A stretch of DNA of 20,106 nucleotides. It comes from Bacteroidota bacterium (GTDB lineage: Bacteria > Bacteroidota > Bacteroidia > Cytophagales > Cyclobacteriaceae). The stretch covers positions 1-20,106 of the forward strand of contig JAEZGH010000179.1 of NCBI GenBank assembly GCA_023417065.1, in the 5' to 3' direction. The notes below the pieces were generated by a model that was not told the origin of the DNA, did not search any database, and saw nothing but the letters and a program-made list of their open reading frames with translations. The position numbers and the translations under genes are program-made. Shown one piece after another: positions 1 through 5,598 of this stretch (the stretch's first letter is position 1; each line of letters begins with the position of its first letter).

Positions 1-104
1 CAAGCAAACGCCTGAAAATTAATATGCGATAATTTGGGTTTCTCTTCCACGATAATCGGCAAAAGGTCCTATTTTAGAATCAGAAATCTTATTAAAACGG
101 CTAA

Positions 105-554
105 ATGGCGGATCAGAATCTGGAAGAAGAACTTCACGTATTGATGGCGGAGGGTGACAAAGATGATTTTGATATTCTTGCCGATGCAATCGAAAAAGTA
201 CCTGTAAAGGTGATACTGACGCGGGCGGAGAACGGTGACGTGCTGATGAAACTAATTCACGACAAAATCCCGGATCTGCTTTTCCTTGACATTATCCTCC
301 CCTACCGCGATGGCCGTGACTGCATCCGTGAAATACGAAGCGACAAGAAGTTTGACAACCTTCCCATCATCGTATACACCTCGATCAAGGATCTTGACAC
401 GATCGAATTCTGCTACCGATGGGGCACAAACCTCTTCGTGCACAAGCCTCAGACGTATTCGGAAATTGCGGACATTGTAAGAAAGATTTTTTCCGTTAAC
501 TGGAAAAAGATGCAGTACTATCCGTCGAGAAATGAATTTGTGCTGAATCCGTAA
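105..554 (+). CDS. Receiver-only response regulator (CheY/Rcp1-like)
   Basis: A 149-residue single receiver domain with no DNA-binding or enzymatic output domain. The usual phosphorylation site residues are all visible: acidic pair D20/D21 after strand 1, phosphoacceptor D62 in 'LFLDIILP', T92 in 'IVYTS', and K114 in 'HKP'. A C-terminal tail of about 20 residues follows the last helix. Proteins of this kind pass phosphate within a relay or act by protein-protein contact. It sits alone on the plus strand, and its stop codon directly abuts the stop codon of a second receiver-only protein on the other strand. The partner kinase cannot be read from sequence; the kinases at 959-2599 and 5599-7806 are the nearest candidates. 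ATG start at 105; no strong Shine-Dalgarno sequence, as is common in Bacteroidota. The family assignment is secure, the pathway is not. Confidence 0.93.
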   Translation: MADQNLEEELHVLMAEGDKDDFDILADAIEKVPVKVILTRAENGDVLMKLIHDKIPDLLFLDIILPYRDGRDCIREIRSDKKFDNLPIIVYTSIKDLDTIEFCYRWGTNLFVHKPQTYSEIADIVRKIFSVNWKKMQYYPSRNEFVLNP

Positions 555-561
555 TCAGCAC
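540..561. terminator. Short inverted repeat across two convergent stop codons
   Basis: GTGCTGA (540-546) is perfectly complementary to TCAGCAC (555-561), with an 8-nt loop that contains the TAA stop of the plus-strand gene; the minus-strand stop lies in the right arm. This gives a 7-bp stem readable in both directions. There is no T-run on either side, so intrinsic termination is uncertain. It could instead slow polymerase or protect the 3' ends of the two abutting transcripts. Confidence 0.3.
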
Positions 562-962
562 TCCGAGATATAGCCTGTAAACCGCTCCACCATCTGCTGT
601 CCTTCTTCGTACGTCGATGGCTTAACCACATAATCCGCTGCACCAAAGCTCATACATTTGCGCTTTTCGTTTTCATTGTCGGAGGTAGAGAAAATAATAG
701 TAGGAATGTTCCTGAACCGCCGGAGCTGCTTTAATCTATAAAGCGTCTGTGTACCATTGAGGATGGGCATATTAAGGTCCAGTACAACGAGGCGTGGCAA
801 TGCCTGATCATCTTCAATTGATTCAAGGAAATCGAGAGCTTCCTGCCCGTTTTCCAGAAACTTCACATGCTCGTCTTTCCCAAATTCACGGAAGTATTCC
901 AGAAGGATGAGATGATCTTCGGGATCGTCGTCTACAACGAGGATTTGACAGTTTTTTTTCAT
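555..962 (-). CDS. Receiver-only response regulator, last gene of the stressosome operon
   Basis: A 135-residue receiver domain of the Rcp1/CheY type without an output domain. Acidic residues D11-D13 ('VVDDDPED'), phosphoacceptor D62 ('VVLDLNMP'), S92 at the switch position ('IIFSTS') and K114 ('VKPS') are all present, so it should be phosphorylatable. Its ATG overlaps the TGA of the upstream histidine kinase gene as ATGA, a layout that normally means translational coupling and a direct kinase-regulator pairing. It is therefore the probable cognate partner of the kinase at 959-2599 and the last visible step of the pathway that starts with RsbR/RsbS/RsbT. With no output domain it must act on another protein, for example another kinase, a phosphotransfer protein or a regulator encoded elsewhere. 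That downstream target is not in the window. Confidence 0.93.
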   Translation of the reverse strand: MKKNCQILVVDDDPEDHLILLEYFREFGKDEHVKFLENGQEALDFLESIEDDQALPRLVVLDLNMPILNGTQTLYRLKQLRRFRNIPTIIFSTSDNENEKRKCMSFGAADYVVKPSTYEEGQQMVERFTGYISEC

Positions 963-2599
963 TCCTGAAGCACGGGAGTTTTTGGAAGTTTTACTTCAAA
1001 GACAGAGTACTCATTGGGTTTCGACCAAGCTGAAATGCTGCCATTGTGCAATTCTGTGATCCGCTTGCAGATCGAAAGCCCGATCCCCGTTCCCGGATAT
1101 TTGTCACGATTATGTAAACGTTCAAACAATCCGAATATTCTTTCCTTGTACTGTTCTTCGAAGCCGATGCCGTTGTCTTTCACACGGATGACCACGCTCC
1201 TCTCATCAGTCTCCACCATCACACTGATCTGCGGCGCGTTGTCGGCGCGCGAGTACTTCAGTGCATTTGATATAAGATTTGTGAACAACTGCCGAAGCCT
1301 GACTGAATTGCCGTATACTTTCGGAAGGGCCGGAATGTCGAGAGTCGCCTGTTTTTCCCGGATTACCACTTCCAGATCCCTGACAACCTCGGTCATCACT
1401 TCATTTAAATCAACCCACTCAAAATTCATTTTCTGCTTCTGGATCTGCGAATACGTGAGAAGGTCTGTGATGAGCTCCTTCATCCGTCCAGCGGCGCGAA
1501 CCATATTATTCAGCATGCCCGCACCCGCTTCATCAACTTTGTCGGCGTATTTCTTTTTCAATACATCCGAGTAGAAGAACAACTTGCGCAAGGGCTCCTG
1601 CAGATCATGCGATGCGAGGTGCGCAAACTGCTCAAGTTCATAGTTACTTCGGTTGAGCTCAACAACCTTTTGCTGAAGTTCTTCCTGGTGTTGGAAAAGC
1701 TGCTGCTGAATCTCTTTCAGTTCCCGGTTATCCTTTAACGTTTGTTCGACGACCTTCTGAGCGTTGATATCCACCAGGAAGCCAATCCAACGGATTACCA
1801 TTTCCTTTTCGTTCCGCAGCGGGATCACCGACACAATGTGCCAGATGTGCTTCCCTGTTGATTTCTCCCGAATGCGATACTGGCCACTAAAGGAAGTCTG
1901 GCGAACCATTGCCTGATCGAGTTCACGGGCGAAGCTGTTGAAATCGGATGCATGTATTACAGATTGCCATGCCGCTGACGAAAACTCCTTGGGAACAGTA
2001 TGAAGAAAGTTCTGAAACCATTTATTGGAATACGTGATCATTCCGCGATTGTTTACGGAGAACATCATCACGGGAAGGGTATCCGTAAGGAGTCGATATT
2101 CGTTTTCGCTTTCGCGGATCTTTTCAGCCATATCCTGCAGGAGCAGGTTTTTCCTTCGAAGTTCATCGTATGGCGACAGCGGAGGCTCCGTCTTGAAATA
2201 CGAAATAAAGGAGCTGATCTTTGCGTCGGAGATAGTTCCTCCGAAGGCAAGCTGGTGCTTGAGGACGATCTGATATTCACCCGGGTTTTTGGTCACTTCA
2301 ACATTGTCGACGAGTCTCTTCGCGTAAGAAACGGGTTCGACGCAGCGGGAAGTAAAATCCGTGACGTCAGAGATCACGGCGCGGTACATCTTTTTACCGG
2401 AGGCGATATCAACGCCGAGAATAAGGCAGGCATTTCTTCCGTGGTCGATTGCGCACCTGGCAATCTCGGATACCGCCGTCGCGATGGAGGTCTGCTGGAT
2501 GAGTGAAAAACCCGTCAATTCACTCAGCTTCATCGCCCGCTTATGGGCGAGGATGAGATCCATCTCGTTTTCCAGGTTTACGCGTACAATCTCTTTCAT
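959..2599 (-). CDS. PAS histidine kinase with degenerate RsbT-like N-terminal domain
   Basis: A 546-residue soluble kinase; no membrane segment is visible. Residues 1-135 align by eye with the RsbT-like protein two genes upstream (shared pattern G-x-S-x3-QT-x4-TA-x-SE-x-AR), so this part looks like a GHKL switch-kinase fold. However, the N-box Asn is Cys49 ('SEIARC') and the 'DxGxGI' box is replaced by 'SDVTDFT', so it probably does not bind ATP in the usual way. A PAS domain covers about 165-285, a coiled coil 285-325, and HisKA carries phosphoacceptor H331 ('LASHDLQEPLRK'). The HATPase domain has an intact N-box (441-445), DNGIG (475-479) and GTGIGL (503-508). It follows the SpoIIE-type phosphatase gene by 4 nt and overlaps the response regulator gene by 4 nt. 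Inference: the N-terminal domain docks on stressosome proteins and converts their state into phosphotransfer to the receiver protein. Confidence 0.92.
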   Translation of the reverse strand: MKEIVRVNLENEMDLILAHKRAMKLSELTGFSLIQQTSIATAVSEIARCAIDHGRNACLILGVDIASGKKMYRAVISDVTDFTSRCVEPVSYAKRLVDNVEVTKNPGEYQIVLKHQLAFGGTISDAKISSFISYFKTEPPLSPYDELRRKNLLLQDMAEKIRESENEYRLLTDTLPVMMFSVNNRGMITYSNKWFQNFLHTVPKEFSSAAWQSVIHASDFNSFARELDQAMVRQTSFSGQYRIREKSTGKHIWHIVSVIPLRNEKEMVIRWIGFLVDINAQKVVEQTLKDNRELKEIQQQLFQHQEELQQKVVELNRSNYELEQFAHLASHDLQEPLRKLFFYSDVLKKKYADKVDEAGAGMLNNMVRAAGRMKELITDLLTYSQIQKQKMNFEWVDLNEVMTEVVRDLEVVIREKQATLDIPALPKVYGNSVRLRQLFTNLISNALKYSRADNAPQISVMVETDERSVVIRVKDNGIGFEEQYKERIFGLFERLHNRDKYPGTGIGLSICKRITELHNGSISAWSKPNEYSVFEVKLPKTPVLQE

Positions 2600-2603
2600 T
2601 ACG

Positions 2604-3647
2604 TCAGTTCACTTTGGCGACCACCACGGACGTGTCGTCGTTTCCGCGATTGAAATCCTTATACAATACGGCCGCCATGAGCCTTGAATCATATTTTAGA
2701 ATCGATGGATATTTTCCCAATTCCCAGCGCGATCGAATGCCGTCGGACGTCATAACCAGGTGTTGATGACGATCTGCGGGAAATACGGACTCCCTTAGCG
2801 AATTTGGTATGGTAAGTCCAACGGCGCCATTATACGACATATAATTCTTATATGTAATACCTGTATACAGGCGTGTGGAAATATTTCCGACACCGCAAAT
2901 CCGCCATAGTTTAGACGCCGCTTCGTATACTGCCACCGTTGCAACGAGCCCCCTTGTCCGTCGTACTTTTTCATGCATTTCCCTGATAATCAACACGGGA
3001 TCCTGCTCTTCAGTAGCCATAAAGAACTCGCCGGCTTTGGTAATGGCCTCGTTGGCATGTGGACCATGTCCGAGTCCATCACCCAGAAAGAAGCTAAGGC
3101 CGTATCCTGTGCGCTTCACGCGATAGCCGTCTCCACACACTGATTCACGGGGCTTGTGAACGCACAGCGCCTGCACGTCAATAGTCAGGCGCGTCATCGT
3201 GTTTCGACGACGTTTGGAATCAACTACCGAAATCAACACCGTGCCCCATCCGGGCAGGGAATAAATCTGGAAGAAAGTACTAAGCCTCAGCATGGCGCCA
3301 AGTCCCCCACCCAGGGTGTTTGTGGTCGTCACGCCGTCCTTCATCATCCGTTGTGTGTCGTGAATCCCCGGACCGCAGTCAATGCAAATCAATTCCAGTC
3401 TGGCACTTACATCATCTGCAGGTCCATTTCCTTCTGTCGGGTCTGGGATGATGCGATACAGCAGTTCCCCCTGACCACCTGCGTGTTTAACGATATTCGA
3501 CGTCATTTCTGCGATAATGATATCAATTTCCGCTACTTGCGTCTTTGAAAAGGCATTACACGCGATGACTTCGTTATGTATCGTTCGTTTTATATAGGCG
3601 ACAAAACTCTTGTCCTCTATCTGATAGCTTCGAAATGTGTTATCCAT
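2604..3647 (-). CDS. RsbT-like ATPase domain fused to SpoIIE/RsbX-type phosphatase
   Basis: A 347-residue two-domain protein. Residues 1-145 form an RsbW/RsbT-type GHKL ATPase domain with an intact N-box (N51 in 'AEMTSNIVKHAGG'), 'DCGPGI' (90-95) and a Gly-rich lid 'TLGGGLGAM' (111-119). Residues 155-347 are a SpoIIE-type PP2C phosphatase domain with metal-binding Asp residues in 'GDG' (D173), 'LGDGLGHG' (D190), 'TSDG' (D302) and 'NDDTS' (D337/D338). In Bacillus, RsbX (a stand-alone phosphatase) removes the phosphates that RsbT places on RsbS and RsbR; this protein is the likely counterpart, with a kinase-like domain attached. Its ATG overlaps the rsbT stop by 8 nt and the downstream kinase gene follows after 4 nt. 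Substrate assignment is inferred from context. An RsbU-like role cannot be excluded, but RsbU has a different N-terminal domain and no RsbV-like substrate is encoded here. Confidence 0.9.
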   Translation of the reverse strand: MDNTFRSYQIEDKSFVAYIKRTIHNEVIACNAFSKTQVAEIDIIIAEMTSNIVKHAGGQGELLYRIIPDPTEGNGPADDVSARLELICIDCGPGIHDTQRMMKDGVTTTNTLGGGLGAMLRLSTFFQIYSLPGWGTVLISVVDSKRRRNTMTRLTIDVQALCVHKPRESVCGDGYRVKRTGYGLSFFLGDGLGHGPHANEAITKAGEFFMATEEQDPVLIIREMHEKVRRTRGLVATVAVYEAASKLWRICGVGNISTRLYTGITYKNYMSYNGAVGLTIPNSLRESVFPADRHQHLVMTSDGIRSRWELGKYPSILKYDSRLMAAVLYKDFNRGNDDTSVVVAKVN

Positions 3648-4053
3648 TCTTCCATTTCGTCACTGTCACTGTTGTGCCTTTGCCAACTTCAGAAGTAATG
3701 TTGAATTCGCTCATCAGTCTGCGTGTCCCCGGAAGGCCAAGCCCAAGGCTTTTGCCGGAGGAATAGCCATCCTGAAGTGCCAGGCGAATATCAGGTATTC
3801 CGGGGCCTTCGTCACGAAAAGTGAGTCTAAGACCGTTTTCCCTGCCTTTGCTAACTACTTCAATAAGCACTTTTCCGCCATCCGCGTATTTCAGCATATT
3901 ACGCGCAAGTTCACTGGCCGCAGTAATTACTTTGGTTTGATTTACCAGACTCATTCCGATCCTGACGGCGTACTCCTTTATCCGGTTTCTGAAGGGGATA
4001 ACATCGATCTCTCGCACAATAACCATCCATTCCTTATTCAATGTAACTATCAT
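3640..4053 (-). CDS. rsbT: RsbT-like serine/threonine switch kinase
   Basis: A 137-residue GHKL ATPase, close to the usual RsbT length. Visible motifs are the N-box 'SELARNMLKYADGG' (N52), 'DEGPGI' (81-86) and the lid 'KSLGLGL' (101-107), so it should bind ATP. RsbT is held in the stressosome by RsbR/RsbS, phosphorylates STAS-domain residues on them under stress, and is then released to activate a partner. An in-frame upstream ATG at 4125 exists, but the start at 4053 is preferred. It gives the family's normal N-terminus ('MIVTLNKEW'), it sits 3-9 nt after a run of overlapping GGAGG motifs, and it reduces the overlap with rsbS to 20 nt. The gene overlaps the following phosphatase gene by 8 nt. 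In Bacillus the released partner is RsbU; none is seen here, so the partner is probably the downstream phosphatase or histidine kinase. Confidence 0.94.
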   Translation of the reverse strand: MIVTLNKEWMVIVREIDVIPFRNRIKEYAVRIGMSLVNQTKVITAASELARNMLKYADGGKVLIEVVSKGRENGLRLTFRDEGPGIPDIRLALQDGYSSGKSLGLGLPGTRRLMSEFNITSEVGKGTTVTVTKWKNG

Positions 4054-4444
4054 CGTCCTCCTCCTCCCCGGATGTTTCACGAGATGCCATTTTGAATCGA
4101 AGCAGCTCCATTCCTTTCTCGACATTCAATGCCGTAAGGATTCCTTTAAGGGGAAGTCCCAGTTCCACCAACGTGATGGCTACTGCAGGCTGCATTCCGA
4201 CAACAACGGTTTCGGCGTCAAGTATCTTTGACATAGTCGAAATATTCCCGATAATTCTTCCCATGAAGGAGTCGATGATACTTACTGCTGAAATATCAAT
4301 GAGTACTCCTTCTGCGTCAGTTTTTTTAATCATATGTACGAGGTCCGCCTCGAGTGTTTCTGCGAGTCGATCATATAGATCGACCTGGATGGTGACCAGG
4401 AGCACCTTGCCCATCCGCAGAATAGGTATCTTTTCCATCGTCAT
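4034..4444 (-). CDS. rsbS: RsbS-like STAS-domain stressosome protein
   Basis: A 136-residue single STAS domain; the ATG at 4438 is a possible alternative start. Ser59 in 'SIIDSFMGR' falls exactly where Bacillus RsbS carries Ser59, the residue RsbT phosphorylates, and the segment 'GMQPAVAITLVELG' is typical of RsbS. RsbS forms the inner core of the stressosome with RsbR and holds RsbT until it is phosphorylated. The ATG overlaps the TGA of the rsbR gene (ATGA), and the 3' end overlaps rsbT by 20 nt. The last 15 residues after the STAS fold ('EEEDDD' core) form an acidic tail that family members usually lack; it is encoded by the rsbT ribosome-binding site. Identification as RsbS rather than a generic anti-anti-sigma factor rests on Ser59 and the gene order R-S-T. 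Confidence 0.94.
   Translation of the reverse strand: MTMEKIPILRMGKVLLVTIQVDLYDRLAETLEADLVHMIKKTDAEGVLIDISAVSIIDSFMGRIIGNISTMSKILDAETVVVGMQPAVAITLVELGLPLKGILTALNVEKGMELLRFKMASRETSGEEEDDDSYIE
4054..4069 (-). promoter_or_regulatory. Strong multi-register Shine-Dalgarno for rsbT inside rsbS
   Basis: On the minus strand GGGGAGGAGGAGGACG lies directly before the rsbT ATG. It holds three overlapping GGAGG cores that end 9, 6 and 3 nt before the start codon. It decides the rsbT start over the in-frame ATG at 4125. The same bases encode the Glu/Asp-rich tail of RsbS in another frame. Strong Shine-Dalgarno sequences are not the rule in Bacteroidota, so this one stands out. Confidence 0.8.
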
Positions 4445-5313
4445 TCAATATTTTTTGCCCCCTGCAACTTGCTTTTTTTTACAACCTGAAGCTCCAACAG
4501 ACCAAACGCAGCGCGGAGTGCACTTGCGAGGCTAGCCTTAGTAACAACAGTAGAAAGATCGATACCAAGATGGACTACTGTTTGAGCGATCTCCGGACGA
4601 ATACCACTGATGATACATTCTGCACCCATCAGACGTGTGGCGCTGACCGTCTTTATCAAGTGTTGTGCTACCAGCGAATCGACGGCGGGAACTCCGGAAA
4701 TATCAAGAATAGCAATACTGCTTCCGGTTTCAACAATTTCCTGAAGTAAGTTCTCCATGACTACCTGAGTCCGGGCACTGTCGAGTGTGCCGATTATCGG
4801 AAGGGCAAGGATGCCATCCCATACGCGAATGACGGGCGTGGAAATCTCTGCGATTTCATCGGTCTGACGAAGAATAACATCCTCACGACCCTTAATAAAG
4901 GTTTCAAAAGTGGATATGGAGAAGCTATCGATGATCCTGCTGATTTTATTGCTCTGAACGAATAGTTCCTGAGGATCTTTGATCTCCTGTTGCAGGATGG
5001 CTAACAGGGCATCTTTAAGCCCCAGGACAAATGAACCTGTTTCTCTGGGGGAAAATCCTTGTTTAGCGCGTGAGATTGAAATACCATTGAGGATATCGAT
5101 TACTGGCGTAAAAACATCACTTCGGGGGTCTTCGATACTTGTATCGGAAAGACTTTCTCCAAAAGTTTGAAGTAACTCTTCCGACTGAATCCGAAGGTCT
5201 TCATTGCTCATCAGGTCTTCGCGAAGGCCTTCGTCTGAAAGCTGGAACTTCATCCAGTTTTCAAGGATTTGTTTGTGTTTTTTGCGGATAATCGAAATTG
5301 CTTGATTATTCAT
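4441..5313 (-). CDS. rsbR: RsbR-like stressosome sensor/scaffold protein
   Basis: A 290-residue protein with an N-terminal helical RsbRD-type sensor domain (about 1-150, starting 'IRKKHKQILENWMKFQL'), a connecting helix, and a C-terminal STAS domain (about 160-275). The two STAS sites that RsbT phosphorylates as Thr in Bacillus RsbRA are recognisable. The first is Ser213 in 'GVPAVDSLVAQHL' and the second Thr245 in 'GIRPEIAQTVVHLG'. The N-terminal domains of RsbR proteins project from the stressosome as input turrets; the signal sensed here is unknown. The reading frame extends 17 codons upstream to a TTG at 5364, but the ATG at 5313 gives the better family fit. It is the first gene of the six-gene minus-strand operon, and the promoter must lie in the 285 nt between it and the divergent kinase gene. 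Only one RsbR paralogue is present in the window. Confidence 0.92.
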   Translation of the reverse strand: MNNQAISIIRKKHKQILENWMKFQLSDEGLREDLMSNEDLRIQSEELLQTFGESLSDTSIEDPRSDVFTPVIDILNGISISRAKQGFSPRETGSFVLGLKDALLAILQQEIKDPQELFVQSNKISRIIDSFSISTFETFIKGREDVILRQTDEIAEISTPVIRVWDGILALPIIGTLDSARTQVVMENLLQEIVETGSSIAILDISGVPAVDSLVAQHLIKTVSATRLMGAECIISGIRPEIAQTVVHLGIDLSTVVTKASLASALRAAFGLLELQVVKKSKLQGAKNIE

Positions 5314-5554
5314 AGGATAGGGGACGTTATTAAAAATCTCAGAAATTATTTCACCAGCGATCAAAAAGACCCTTGATTGAAGGTCAGAGAAGTTAAATGT
5401 TAATGCCAGCGGCTGTTTCGTTTCATCGAACCCGGATTTCTAGGGATATTGAATTATTGGGCATCTTTTTCCCCATTATGATTACGAGGGAAGTGAGGAA
5501 AATTTAAATATCAATTAGACATGGCTTTTGTTTAATTCAGGCTCCACCGTGGTT

Positions 5555-5585
5555 TTGGCGGATCGTACGCGTCGTACTATATTAT
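5555..5585 (+). promoter_or_regulatory. Possible Bacteroidota-type promoter with palindrome
   Basis: TTG (5555-5557) is followed after 20 nt by TATATTAT (5578-5585), a partial match to the Bacteroidota primary promoter pattern TTG-N19-21-TAnnTTTG (the last half matches at two of four positions). Between the boxes is a perfect inverted repeat, GTACG-CGT-CGTAC (5565-5577), placed where a repressor would block polymerase. Against it, the start codon at 5599 would leave a very short leader of roughly 7 nt. The rest of the 5314-5598 gap shows no gene and no clear promoter for the rsbR operon. Confidence 0.3.
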
Positions 5586-5598
5586 CGCACTTTTCTGA

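Noticed and set aside
1..62. A minus-strand frame open from about position 62 to the left edge (a GTG lies near 48-50), which could be the start of a divergent gene.
   Set aside because: Only about 20 codons are visible, with no ATG and no recognisable motif; an open stretch this short is expected by chance.
1014..1574. A long plus-strand frame (186 codons) antisense to the stressosome-operon kinase.
   Set aside because: The opposite strand encodes HisKA and HATPase motifs there; the antisense peptide has no domain character.
4054..4125. A longer rsbT starting at the in-frame ATG at 4125 (161 residues).
   Set aside because: The extra 24 residues have no family match, it would overlap rsbS by 92 nt, and the strong Shine-Dalgarno sequence marks the ATG at 4053.
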